Part shown: positions 8,678 to 17,385 of the stretch, piece after piece
How positions within the stretch are numbered: the first letter of the stretch is position 1
Layout: each line of letters begins with the position of its first letter
From: Vibrio hepatarius
GTDB taxonomy: Bacteria; Pseudomonadota; Gammaproteobacteria; Enterobacterales; Vibrionaceae
Direction: 5' to 3'
Assembly: GCF_011806575.1 (NCBI RefSeq)
Contig: NZ_JAATOO010000021.1
Coordinates: forward strand, 22,107-86,106
Length of the DNA: 64,000 nt
Position numbers and translations under genes: made by a program
Notes under the pieces: generated by a model
What the model saw: the letters and a program-made list of their open reading frames with translations, nothing else
Told to the model about the DNA's origin: nothing
Databases searched by the model: none

Positions 8678-9646
8678 TTATTGTTGGTTCTCTTTTTCCG
8701 TAAAGATGCCGGCAAACAGCGCTGTGCTTAGGTAACGCTCACCTGAACTAGGTAGTACGGTGACGATAGTTTTTCCTTCAAATTCAGGTAGTTCTGCTAG
8801 GCGGTTTGCTGCTACAACTGCTGCGCCAGAAGAAATGCCGGCAAGGATACCTTCCTCTTCCATTAGGCGACGAGCCATTTCAATCGCTTCTTCAGAAGTG
8901 ACTGTCTCAACGCGGTCAAGAAGCTCTAAATCTAGGTTGCCAGGGATAAAGCCCGCGCCGATACCTTGAATTTTGTGTGGTGCTGGTTGAATTTCTTCAC
9001 CTGCTAGCGCTTGAGTAATTACTGGTGACTCTGCTGGTTCAACAGCGACAGAGATAATGTTCTTACCTTTTTCACCCTTAATGAAGCGGCTAGTACCTGT
9101 GATTGTGCCACCTGTACCTACACCAGCGACAAACACATCAACTTCACCGTCAGTTGCTTCCCAGATCTCTGGACCAGTGGTCTTTTCGTGGATTTCTGGG
9201 TTTGCTGGGTTGTTGAATTGTTGAAGCAGTAGATACTTGTCTGGGCTGCTAGCAACGATTTCTTCTGCTTTAGCAATCGCCCCTTTCATACCTTTTGCCG
9301 CTTCAGTTAGCTCTAGGTTTGCACCAAGTGCTTTTAGTAGCTTACGACGTTCAAGGCTCATTGACTCAGGCATAGTCAGAGTTAGCTTGTAACCACGAGC
9401 AGCGGCTACGAACGCAAGTGCAATACCCGTATTACCACTTGTTGGCTCTACAAGTTCAACACCTGGTTTTAGCTGACCTTGTTTTTCCGCTTCCCAGATC
9501 ATGTTGGCACCGATACGGCACTTTACGCTGAAGCTTGGGTTACGTGCTTCGATTTTAGCTAGCACTTTACCTTTACTCACTTTGTTTAGGCGAACTAGGG
9601 GAGTGTTACCAATGGTCAGTGAATTGTCTTCGTAGATTTTGCTCAT
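8678..9646 (-). CDS. cysK: Cysteine synthase A (O-acetylserine sulfhydrylase)
   Basis: The 322-aa PLP enzyme makes cysteine from O-acetylserine and sulfide. PTSGNTGIALAF is the substrate-binding loop, and GVGTGGTITGTSR is the phosphate-binding loop of PLP. The usual PLP lysine motif PSxSVKxR is present as PSFSVKCR (Lys near residue 42). I chose the ATG at 9646 because it gives the family start MSKIYEDNSLT and is preceded by AAGGA at proper spacing; upstream in-frame codons do not fit. The neighbour cysZ supports sulfur assimilation. Confidence 0.96.
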   Translation of the reverse strand: MSKIYEDNSLTIGNTPLVRLNKVSKGKVLAKIEARNPSFSVKCRIGANMIWEAEKQGQLKPGVELVEPTSGNTGIALAFVAAARGYKLTLTMPESMSLERRKLLKALGANLELTEAAKGMKGAIAKAEEIVASSPDKYLLLQQFNNPANPEIHEKTTGPEIWEATDGEVDVFVAGVGTGGTITGTSRFIKGEKGKNIISVAVEPAESPVITQALAGEEIQPAPHKIQGIGAGFIPGNLDLELLDRVETVTSEEAIEMARRLMEEEGILAGISSGAAVVAANRLAELPEFEGKTIVTVLPSSGERYLSTALFAGIFTEKENQQ

Positions 9647-9858
9647 GGCGTGATCCTTCATCTCATTCATTCACTTCGAGAGCATAGTGCACTCAAAGTT
9701 ATTACTGTTCAGTTTATATTTGACTGTGTAGAGAGTAGGACAGCTGAAAAAACTAGAAAAGGATTAAAAAGTTATATGATATGAAAGAGCTATGAAGAAT
9801 ATAAATAGAGAGGGGTAAGTCACATCGCTTCCCCCTGATTTCAATGATGGTGTTGGGT

Positions 9859-10596
9859 TTATTTCTTAAACTCGTTTACCCACATGGCGGTCGCACCGCA
9901 TACCGCGACAGGCATAACAATCAGATTAAGTACCGGAATAGTGGTAAAAAGCGCGACTAGCGAGCCAAAACCATACGCTTTGCCCTGCTTTTGTTTCAAA
10001 TTGTAACGCATGTCATCGAAGTGGATTTTGTGATTATCGAACGGGTAATCACAATATTGGATAGCCAGCATCCAAGCGGTGAAGATAAACCAAAGCACTG
10101 GACCGACGGTTTGCCCAAGACCTGGGATCAGCAACAATAGGAAAAGACCAATCGCTTTTGGTAATAGATACATCAGTTTTCGCCATTCGCGAGCGAGAAC
10201 GCGAGGGACATCTTTCACTACTGCCAGCATGCCATCCTCATTCACCTTCTGGTTTGTCAGGTGCTCTTCCACTTTTTCAGACAGTAACCCATTGAAGGGC
10301 GCAGCAATGAAGTTTGCCAGCGTGCTAAAAAAGTAGGAGAAGGTCGCTAGGATAGTGAGTACTAACAGCGGCCATAAGATATAGCTCAACCAAGATAAAA
10401 ATTCAGGTAACTGTCCCATCAATTGCCCAATCCAGGTATCTAGATGGGAAAAGAGATAAAACAGTGCGCCACCGACTAAAATTACGTTAGTCAGCAGAGG
10501 AAGAAGAACGAAGCGGCGAATCCCTGGTGTGAGTGCCAGTTCTAGGCCGTAAGAAAAATAACCGAAACCCGAACGTTGACGTGTTGATATATGCAT
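9859..10596 (-). CDS. cysZ: Sulfate transporter CysZ
   Basis: This 245-aa inner-membrane protein has several hydrophobic helices (about 27-50, 65-98, 140-185 and 205-235). The family members mediate sulfate uptake for cysteine synthesis. The order cysZ then cysK on the same strand, with zipA divergent upstream, is the conserved enteric/Vibrio arrangement. The gap to cysK (about 210 nt) leaves room for a separate cysK promoter. Confidence 0.93.
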   Translation of the reverse strand: MHISTRQRSGFGYFSYGLELALTPGIRRFVLLPLLTNVILVGGALFYLFSHLDTWIGQLMGQLPEFLSWLSYILWPLLVLTILATFSYFFSTLANFIAAPFNGLLSEKVEEHLTNQKVNEDGMLAVVKDVPRVLAREWRKLMYLLPKAIGLFLLLLIPGLGQTVGPVLWFIFTAWMLAIQYCDYPFDNHKIHFDDMRYNLKQKQGKAYGFGSLVALFTTIPVLNLIVMPVAVCGATAMWVNEFKK

Positions 10597-10804
10597 ATTT
10601 TAAGTCATCTAGTGGTTTAAAAACGAACTCCCACTATCTTAACAAGAAAAAAGCGTGTTCAAAATCACAACATTATAGGAACTTCTAACATTAAGTTGTT
10701 CTAAAACGGGGTGGAGTTTTGGTAGAGTTACTGATAGTTAGGTTTAACCAGATTCGATGCATACGTAACGTTCGTATGATTTATTGAGTAATTGAGAGTA
10801 AAAA

Positions 10805-11689
10805 ATGCAGGAACTGCGATTCGTACTCATAATTGTCGGAGCCTTAGCGATCGCCGCTTTGTTGTTCCACGGTTTATGGACAAGCAAAAAAGAAGGCGCG
10901 GCTAAGTTTGGTAACAAACCGCTTCGAAAATTAGATGTCGATAATGAAGATGAGTCAGAGTCGGTGGCAGAACGCCCATTTGCACCGGAAGACGACTTTG
11001 AAATTATTCGTAAAGAACGCAAAGAGCCGGACTTTGTTACTGAAACCGTAACCGCAGACCCGTTGATTGACGGTTACTCAGAGCCAGAATCAGAGCAAAC
11101 GGTTGAACCTGAAGAAAACATTGTTGAAGAGGTCGAGTTAGACATACCTTCTATTTCAACCAAATCATTTGATGAGGTTGAAGAGGATAAGATTGAACCT
11201 ATCGTTGAAACTCCAGTGGTGGAAGACGAAGTGGTCACGGCTACTAAAAGTGAAGATAAGCCAGAACCTGAAATGCAGGTTATTGTCCTTAACGTACATT
11301 GTGCAGGGGAAGAACCGTTTGTCGGTACGAAATTGTTCGACAGTATGCAACAGAACGGCTTACTCTACGGAGACATGGACATCTTCCATCGTCACGCCGA
11401 CCTCTCTGGCACCGGTAAAGTGTTATTTAGTGTGGCTAATATGATGCAGCCGGGGACATTAAAACACGATGACCCTGCAGAATTTACCACTAAAGGCATT
11501 TCATTCTTTATGACGCTGCCGTGTTTTGGCGATCCAGAGCATAACTTCAAGTTGATGCTTAAGACGGCGCAACTGATTGCAGATGATTTGGGGGCTAACG
11601 TGCTAGATGATGCGCGCAACCTAATGACGCCAAACCGAATTGATGGCTACAAAGCGCAAATTCAAGCATTCAAAGCGGCTAGCGCCTAA
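10805..11689 (+). CDS. zipA: Cell division protein ZipA
   Basis: The 294-aa protein has one N-terminal transmembrane segment (about 5-22), a long acidic Pro/Glu/Val-rich linker (about 45-155), and a C-terminal FtsZ-binding ZipA domain (about 160-290). It tethers FtsZ to the membrane at the division site. It is divergent from cysZ and upstream of ligA, the standard gammaproteobacterial order. Its own terminator follows. Confidence 0.95.
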   Translation: MQELRFVLIIVGALAIAALLFHGLWTSKKEGAAKFGNKPLRKLDVDNEDESESVAERPFAPEDDFEIIRKERKEPDFVTETVTADPLIDGYSEPESEQTVEPEENIVEEVELDIPSISTKSFDEVEEDKIEPIVETPVVEDEVVTATKSEDKPEPEMQVIVLNVHCAGEEPFVGTKLFDSMQQNGLLYGDMDIFHRHADLSGTGKVLFSVANMMQPGTLKHDDPAEFTTKGISFFMTLPCFGDPEHNFKLMLKTAQLIADDLGANVLDDARNLMTPNRIDGYKAQIQAFKAASA

Positions 11690-11711
11690 GTAACCTGAAC
11701 ATTTTTATAAG

Positions 11712-11738
11712 GGCTCCCAAGTGGAGCCTTTTCTTTTT
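11712..11738 (+). terminator. Intrinsic terminator of zipA
   Basis: GGCTCC / GGAGCC stem with a 5-nt loop, followed by a T-rich tract. Confidence 0.87.
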
Positions 11739-11869
11739 ACGAACACTCGTTTTCAATCGCTTCTCTATTGCCAAGTGAGAAAGGCGTGTTCATACTCCTT
11801 TGCAAGTCTTGCTCAGCCACCACCTCATATAGTGGCTGGGTTTAAAATAGTTACATACCAGAGTCAGTT

Positions 11870-13879
11870 ATGTCGCAAGAGATTCAAGAACAGCTTAATC
11901 AGTTACGTGAGACCCTCCACTACCACGGAGTTAAATATTACGTTGAAGATAATCCAGAAATCCCAGATGCCGAATACGATCGTTTGATGCGCGAACTCAT
12001 CGATTTGGAAGCTCAGCACCCTGACTTAGTGACATTGGATTCGCCGAGCCAAAGGGTTGGTGGGGCTCCACTGTCTGCATTTGAGTCTGTGGCGCATGAA
12101 ATTCCAATGCTATCGCTGGACAATGCTTTTGACGATGACGAGCTTAATTCTTTCCACAAACGTATACGTGACCGTGCCCCAACAGGTGCGTTTGATGTGT
12201 TTTGCTGCGAACCTAAACTTGATGGTCTCGCGGTGAGTTTGTTGTATGAAAATGGTGTGTTGGTTCAGGCAGCGACTCGTGGCGATGGCACTACGGGTGA
12301 AAACATTACCGACAACGTCCGAACCATCAAAGCAATTCCACTGAAGTTACGAGGCGACGGCTGGCCTCAGCGAATTGAGGTGCGTGGTGAAGTTTTCATG
12401 CCTAAAGCCGGTTTTGAAAAATTGAATGAACTGGCATTAAAGAAAGGTGAAAAGGTATTCGTTAACCCTCGCAACGCGGCGGCGGGTAGCTTGCGTCAGT
12501 TGGATTCCAAAATTACCGCGACGCGTCCACTAAGCTTCTACGCATACAGTGTTGGCGTTGTGGAAGGTGCAACGCTTTCTGAAAGTCATTATGAACGCTT
12601 TTTGCAACTGAAAGGTTGGGGTATGCCAATGTGTCCGGAGACACGCCGCGTGGCCAACCTTGAAGAAGTAAAAGCGTACTACCAAGATATCTTGCAACGT
12701 CGAGATGAACTGCCTTACGAAATCGATGGTGTGGTCATCAAAGTGGATGATATCAAACTTCAAGAGCAGCTCGGCTTTGTCGCGAGAGCGCCTCGTTGGG
12801 CGATTGCTTATAAGTTCCCGGCGCAAGAGGAAGTCACTACGCTTAACGACGTGGAGTTCCAAGTCGGTCGCACTGGCGCTATTACGCCTGTGGCGAAGTT
12901 AGAGCCTGTTTTTGTTGGGGGCGTGACGGTTAGCAACGCCACATTACACAACGCTGATGAGATTGAACGTTTAGGGGTGAAAATCGGCGATTGTGTGATG
13001 ATCCGCCGTGCGGGTGACGTTATCCCTCAAGTGGTCTCCGTGGTGCAAGATCGTCGTCCTGCCGACGCACGAGATATTGTCTTCCCTACACACTGCCCAG
13101 TCTGTCGCTCTGATGTCGAAAGAGTTGAGGGCGAAGCCGTTGCGCGCTGCACGGGTGGTTTAGTCTGCCAAGCGCAACGTAAAGAAGCGCTAAAGCATTT
13201 CGTCTCTCGTAAAGCGCTGGATGTCGATGGCCTTGGCGTAAAAGTGATTGAGCAGCTGGTTGACCGTGAGATGGTTGAAACGCCAGCTGATTTATTCAAG
13301 CTGGCGGCTGGTGTGATTACGGTACTGGATCGTATGGGACCAAAGTCTGCACAAAACGTTGTCGATGCATTGGTCAAGGCGAAACAGACTACACTACCAC
13401 GCTTTTTATATGCACTGGGTATTAGAGAAGTTGGGGAAGCCACTGCTGCCAACTTAGCGCAACATTTTAAAACACTTGAAGCCGTGCAGAGTGCGACGCA
13501 TGAGCAGTTAGTTGAAGTGCAAGATATCGGTACGATTGTAGCTAGTCATATCACGGCATTTTTTGCTCAAGAGCGCAATCAGCAGGTCATTGATGCTCTG
13601 ATCGCGCAAGGTGTTCACTGGTCAGAGATTGAAGATAAAGCCCCTGATGCCCCGCAACCTCTATTAGGTAAAACTGTGGTTTTGACTGGTACGTTATCCC
13701 AATTGTCGCGTAGCGATGCTAAAGCCGCGCTACAAAATCTAGGTGCGAAAGTGACAGGCAGTGTATCTAAAAATACCGATATCCTGTTTGCTGGTGAAAA
13801 TGCAGGTTCAAAACTCGTTAAAGCTCAAGAGTTAGGGATAGAAATTAAGTCTGAACAGGACCTAATTGCATTAATTTAA
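11870..13879 (+). CDS. ligA: NAD-dependent DNA ligase LigA
   Basis: The 669-aa replicative ligase has an N-terminal Ia domain, the adenylation motif EPKLDGLA with nucleophile Lys116, an OB fold, a four-cysteine zinc finger (Cys409-x2-Cys412 and the pair near 427-433), a helix-hairpin-helix region, and a C-terminal BRCT domain (about 590-669). It seals nicks between Okazaki fragments. It lies downstream of zipA with a terminator between, so it likely has its own promoter. Confidence 0.98.
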   Translation: MSQEIQEQLNQLRETLHYHGVKYYVEDNPEIPDAEYDRLMRELIDLEAQHPDLVTLDSPSQRVGGAPLSAFESVAHEIPMLSLDNAFDDDELNSFHKRIRDRAPTGAFDVFCCEPKLDGLAVSLLYENGVLVQAATRGDGTTGENITDNVRTIKAIPLKLRGDGWPQRIEVRGEVFMPKAGFEKLNELALKKGEKVFVNPRNAAAGSLRQLDSKITATRPLSFYAYSVGVVEGATLSESHYERFLQLKGWGMPMCPETRRVANLEEVKAYYQDILQRRDELPYEIDGVVIKVDDIKLQEQLGFVARAPRWAIAYKFPAQEEVTTLNDVEFQVGRTGAITPVAKLEPVFVGGVTVSNATLHNADEIERLGVKIGDCVMIRRAGDVIPQVVSVVQDRRPADARDIVFPTHCPVCRSDVERVEGEAVARCTGGLVCQAQRKEALKHFVSRKALDVDGLGVKVIEQLVDREMVETPADLFKLAAGVITVLDRMGPKSAQNVVDALVKAKQTTLPRFLYALGIREVGEATAANLAQHFKTLEAVQSATHEQLVEVQDIGTIVASHITAFFAQERNQQVIDALIAQGVHWSEIEDKAPDAPQPLLGKTVVLTGTLSQLSRSDAKAALQNLGAKVTGSVSKNTDILFAGENAGSKLVKAQELGIEIKSEQDLIALI

Positions 13880-13895
13880 AGTCGCTTAACTGCTT

Positions 13896-13924
13896 AAAAA
13901 GCCACCGTTTGGTGGCTTTTTTTT
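13896..13924 (+). terminator. Intrinsic terminator of ligA
   Basis: AAAAGCCACC / GGTGGCTTTT stem with a GTTT loop and a T8 tail. Confidence 0.92.
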
Positions 13925-14377
13925 GTCTCAAAATAACGATGTGATAATGGAGTTGTAGTGTAGAAAAGTACGTCAGTGATCGTGTTCAAATTCCCATTAA
14001 TCAGCACTTAATCTTGTAAATGATGCGACGCACTTCAAGTTGATTTTATAGTTTTTTATTTTTAAGTATTTGAATTGTATTTGTTTTTATTGATTTTGTC
14101 GTACTTCGTTCTGTTTGTTGGCGATCATGATCACTATGCAACAAAAACTTTGTAGCGGCTCATATTTTTTTAGATAAAAACTAAGATCTGATTGATGTTT
14201 TTCTCCGCGAAGTTAGTCTGGAAACTATGGATACACAACGTGTATGCAGGAATAGAAAATCAACGATTAATGATTAATTAGAGATTTTCTAATATAGGAA
14301 ATGCTTTCTCCCTTCGGCGGCCAACTTAAGGCGAGAAAAAAGAAAATACAGCTATATCCATTTTTAGGAGTTTTTCC
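13925..14377 (+). promoter_or_regulatory. Long AT-rich leader region of the chitoporin-like porin
   Basis: This 453-nt gap has no credible ORF. It holds a perfect palindrome GATCATGATC (14123-14132) inside a loosely CRP-like context, long T/A tracts, and a GC-rich hairpin-prone segment (about 14313-14335) near the gene. A long upstream region is common for regulated outer-membrane porins. I cannot assign a specific regulator. Confidence 0.4.
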
Positions 14378-15445
14378 ATGGACAAAATGTTTAAACGTAC
14401 GCTTTTAGGAGCTGCAGTAGCATTAGCATCAACAGGTGTAATGGCTAAGCAGGTAGGTGTTAACTCTGACTTTACTGTTGAAGTTTACGGTGTAGCGGCT
14501 ATCTCGCTAGTAAACTACAACACTACCAGCAATGACGTTGCTGATAGCACTACAGGACAAGATCAAGGTTATGTAGTTGAGAACGAGTCACGTATCGGTT
14601 TCCGTGCTCACAAAGATATGTTTGAGAACTTTAAGATTACGATGCAAATCGAGTCTGGCTATGTAGACAGCACTGACTGGGGACATGGTGGTGTTTCTGG
14701 TGGTGTTTTAGGTTTCCGTGATACGTTCCTCGGTGCTTCTGGTGATTGGGGTAACCTTCGTGTTGGTCGTGTTCTGACTCCACTATACGAAATTGTTGAC
14801 TGGCCATTTTCTAACCCTGGCCTAGGTTCAGTGTTCGATTGGGGTGGCATTGGTGCACACTATGATCGTCAGTCAAACCAAGTTCGTTACGATTCGCCTA
14901 AGTTTGGTGGCTTCTCTTTCGCAACATCTATTGGTCGTGATGACAACGATAATGGTGGTGGTCTAGCAACGGCTGATGACTCTTACTTTGTAAGTGCGAA
15001 CGCTAAATACAGCTTTGAGAAAGTAACTCTAATGGGTGCTGTTGAAACAGGTAATGATTTCCGTAAAGTCGAAAACCAAGACAACACGACTTACTTAGTA
15101 GGTGCTGAAGTTAGCCTTCCAGCAGGCTTTGGCCTTGCAGCAGCGTATAAAATGGAAGAGTTGGATAACTTTGGTGGTGTAAACGGAGCTGATGTTGAAC
15201 AAGCGTCATACTCTATCATTGGTCAATACTGGAACGGCCCACTAGGTATCAAACTAGGTTATGCAGCTAATGAAGATGCAGAATTAAATGGTGATAAGAT
15301 AAATAACAGTGACAGCAATACTGTTTCTCTACAGGTTATGGGTGTAATCGACGGCTTTGTACCATACGTACGTGTAGCTGGTCGCACCGCTGGTGAGCTA
15401 GACACAGATATTGTAACTCGTTTTGGTCTAGAATACGGTTTCTAA
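14378..15445 (+). CDS. Chitoporin-like outer-membrane porin (paralogue of ChiP)
   Basis: The 355-aa protein has a 23-residue signal peptide ending VMA and a 16-strand-type general porin body ending in Phe (EYGF). It is clearly paralogous to the ChiP at 36.2 kb: it keeps NESRIGFR (around the ChiP Glu53 equivalent), the GRVLTPLYE segment and the FDWGG loop holding the ChiP Trp136 equivalent. It lacks the DGANSDAAK N-terminal plug and starts directly at KQVGVNSDF. From memory, the V. cholerae chitoporin VC0972 also sits next to ligA, so this may be the positional orthologue. The substrate is probably chitooligosaccharide, by inference. Confidence 0.82.
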   Translation: MDKMFKRTLLGAAVALASTGVMAKQVGVNSDFTVEVYGVAAISLVNYNTTSNDVADSTTGQDQGYVVENESRIGFRAHKDMFENFKITMQIESGYVDSTDWGHGGVSGGVLGFRDTFLGASGDWGNLRVGRVLTPLYEIVDWPFSNPGLGSVFDWGGIGAHYDRQSNQVRYDSPKFGGFSFATSIGRDDNDNGGGLATADDSYFVSANAKYSFEKVTLMGAVETGNDFRKVENQDNTTYLVGAEVSLPAGFGLAAAYKMEELDNFGGVNGADVEQASYSIIGQYWNGPLGIKLGYAANEDAELNGDKINNSDSNTVSLQVMGVIDGFVPYVRVAGRTAGELDTDIVTRFGLEYGF

Positions 15446-15475
15446 CTACATGTTCTAATTGCCTTTCTTTATAAT

Positions 15476-15506
15476 ATACGCCAGCATGTATGCTGGCGTA
15501 TTTTTT
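15476..15506 (+). terminator. Intrinsic terminator of the chitoporin-like gene
   Basis: ATACGCCAGCA / TGCTGGCGTAT stem with a 4-nt loop and a T run. It lies directly before the next gene's RBS. Confidence 0.9.
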
Positions 15507-15522
15507 CTAAAGGATCAAAAAT

Positions 15523-16344
15523 ATGAAAATATTAAGATGTTTGTTCCTATTATCAGCAGTATCTATCACTGCTGGTTGTAGTACCCTCAATAGCTCAAGT
15601 GACTTTTCTGATGCTGTTCTGAGTATTAAAGAAAGGAGTAATTATGTTGAAGTTGCTGCTAAGACTATAATACCCGACACGCAAGCGATAGTCGGAGCTA
15701 ATCTAGTGAGATCAGAACTAATATATACATCTGTGCAACCTATAGGCGAAAGTAACTTAACCAAAAAGTCTACCATTGATATGACGGTTACATTCTTTAA
15801 AAGCTATGATGTTTTTCATAGTGCTAGCGTCTTAGGTCAAACTGTGGCGCTCGATAATTCAAAACCAATGGCTGAAACGTGCAGTGAACATTGCACTGTA
15901 ACACAGTGGGTTAGTTTTCCTTTTAGCGAACGTGAGCTAGCAGAATTCAGCGGCGAGAGTGTTAATTTTACGATTACGTCAGGCGACAATAATATCGTTG
16001 AAGTAAATGTGCCCAAGGCATATTTCGAAGCTATTGAGCAAGAAGCTGACACACTTATAGCGAGAAATCAATCAGCTCAACCGTATGTCAATCAAACGCC
16101 TGAGGTTACAAAAGTAAATGACTCAGCTCCTGCGAGTAAAGCTCTCGAAATGACGCAGTATTGGTATGCTAAAGCTTCTGCTCAAGATATCGATAAATTT
16201 TCACAATTCGCTATCTCAAACCGTAAAGGTGTTGTACAGAAATTAGAGAGCACTTCTCAAGAGCTTAATATGATGCAATATTGGTATTCAGAAGCGAGTG
16301 AAATCGAGCGTTCTCAAATATTGCAGTGGCTAATCAGCCAATAG
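15523..16344 (+). CDS. Lipoprotein of unknown function with two YWY-AS repeat motifs
   Basis: I do not recognise this 273-aa protein. It has a clear lipoprotein signal (hydrophobic 3-17, lipobox ITAGC with Cys19). The middle looks like a beta-rich domain with a Cys-x3-Cys pair near 119-123. The C-terminus repeats one motif twice, 40 residues apart: MTQYWYAKAS at 210 and MMQYWYSEAS at 250, each followed by a short amphipathic helix. The second ends ILQWLISQ, resembling the end of the DUF2057 protein at 37.5 kb. It is rich in A/T-ending codons compared with ligA or gltX. An envelope location is certain enough; the function is unknown. Confidence 0.75.
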   Translation: MKILRCLFLLSAVSITAGCSTLNSSSDFSDAVLSIKERSNYVEVAAKTIIPDTQAIVGANLVRSELIYTSVQPIGESNLTKKSTIDMTVTFFKSYDVFHSASVLGQTVALDNSKPMAETCSEHCTVTQWVSFPFSERELAEFSGESVNFTITSGDNNIVEVNVPKAYFEAIEQEADTLIARNQSAQPYVNQTPEVTKVNDSAPASKALEMTQYWYAKASAQDIDKFSQFAISNRKGVVQKLESTSQELNMMQYWYSEASEIERSQILQWLISQ

Positions 16345-16361
16345 ATTTGTTATTTTGATTA

Positions 16362-16388
16362 AAGCCCCATGACGATAGCATGGGGCTT
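16362..16388. terminator. Terminator between convergent lipoprotein and small secreted protein
   Basis: AAGCCCCATG / CATGGGGCTT, a 10-bp stem with a 7-nt loop. The flanks are AT-rich, not pure T runs. It is positioned to serve both convergent genes. Confidence 0.75.
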
Positions 16389-16391
16389 ATA

Positions 16392-16577
16392 TTAATATTT
16401 GACGGTACCATTACTATGTTTGCAAATGAGTATAGGAATATACTTCATTTTCCCATCCGGCATAGTACATTCCACATTGGGGCCGGTTGTAGAATTCCCC
16501 GCACTGTTGTCCATTACTGCAACAGCATTACTACTAAAGAACACTATACTGCACGCAAGTAATATTATGCTTTTCAT
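16392..16577 (-). CDS. Small secreted/periplasmic protein of unknown function
   Basis: I chose the ATG at 16577 (61 aa) because AGAGGTGAG lies just upstream and the product then begins with a typical signal peptide (MKSIILLACSIVFFSSNAVA). The mature part is about 40 residues with a Cys pair (ECTMPDG and ICKHSNG) separated by about 20 residues, which suggests one disulfide. The frame is open further upstream (to 16661) but has no ribosome site. No family recognised; the surrounding DNA is AT-rich. Confidence 0.65.
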   Translation of the reverse strand: MKSIILLACSIVFFSSNAVAVMDNSAGNSTTGPNVECTMPDGKMKYIPILICKHSNGTVKY

Positions 16578-16873
16578 AAGCTCACCTCTCATGAGTTTAA
16601 ATGTTAGACATATCGATAACTGCATCAGCTTTAAGTATGTTTGTATCCAATAAAAGATCAAAAATAATTTAAACTTTAAAAATTTCCTTTAATAAATAAC
16701 TTAAACTTGTTGTGAGAGAATAATTAATAATTCACTGATTACTATTGTTTTAATTTTCAGGTTTTGAGTTTTATCGTTATTAGTAGAGTTGGATGTGACG
16801 AATTACTACCAAGTTTTTTCGCACTAAAGAATATTTAATGAGCTGATAAATAAGATAAAATAATCTAGATACG

Positions 16874-16903
16874 AAAAAAGAGGCGATTATCGGCCTCTTT
16901 TTT
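16874..16903 (-). terminator. Intrinsic terminator of the qmcA-nfeD operon
   Basis: AAAAAAGAGGC / GCCTCTTTTTT stem with an 8-nt loop, and T-rich on the minus-strand side too. It lies just after the NfeD-like gene. Confidence 0.88.
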
Positions 16904-16925
16904 TGCTTAGATGAGTAAAGTAAGA

Positions 16926-17378
16926 CTAACTTTTTTCTTGGATGGTGAGGACAATACCGTCGACTTGAGTAATTTCGACCAATGTTCCTTTCGCTATTGG
17001 AGCGTCAGACCTTGCAGTCCAAGTAGTATCACCGACCTTTAAACGTCCTTTGCCTGCTGGGAAGTCTTCATCAAGCAACAAGGTTTCACCGATGAGTTGC
17101 TTTTCTTTCTGATTCAAGGTTCGGTTCGCATCACTTTGCCGGTCGTTACTAAACTGGCGTCGCCACCATAGCCAAGTTGTTGCTAAGCAAAATACGCCAA
17201 ATGCCGCCCATTGTAACTGCCAACTTATTGGTACAAGAGCTAAAACGAGGGCAACGAGTAACGCGGAGATACCGAGCCACAGTAGGTAACCCGCAGCCCC
17301 AAGCAATTCACATGCTAGCAGTGCTAAGCCAAAGGCAAGCCAGTGCCAGTGATTAATTGATTCCAAAAACTCTATCAA
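16926..17378 (-). CDS. NfeD-like membrane protein (YbbJ type)
   Basis: This short NfeD protein has hydrophobic helices (about residues 10-60) followed by a C-terminal OB-fold (about 90-150: LLDEDFPAGKGRLKVGDTTW). NfeD proteins act with SPFH/stomatin proteins in membrane microdomains, and here the partner gene qmcA is directly upstream. The start is unusual: no suitable ATG exists in the frame near the qmcA stop. The TTG at 17378, 7 nt after that stop and preceded by AGG at 6-nt spacing, is the best choice (150 aa). The longer frame to 17435 would overlap qmcA. Confidence 0.82.
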   Translation of the reverse strand: MIEFLESINHWHWLAFGLALLACELLGAAGYLLWLGISALLVALVLALVPISWQLQWAAFGVFCLATTWLWWRRQFSNDRQSDANRTLNQKEKQLIGETLLLDEDFPAGKGRLKVGDTTWTARSDAPIAKGTLVEITQVDGIVLTIQEKS

Positions 17379-17385
17379 AACATAC

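Noticed and set aside
14115..14136. CRP-like site around GATCATGATC upstream of the chitoporin-like porin
   Set aside because: The TGTGA and TCACA half-sites are both imperfect and the palindrome centre has the wrong spacing; kept only as a note in the leader entry.
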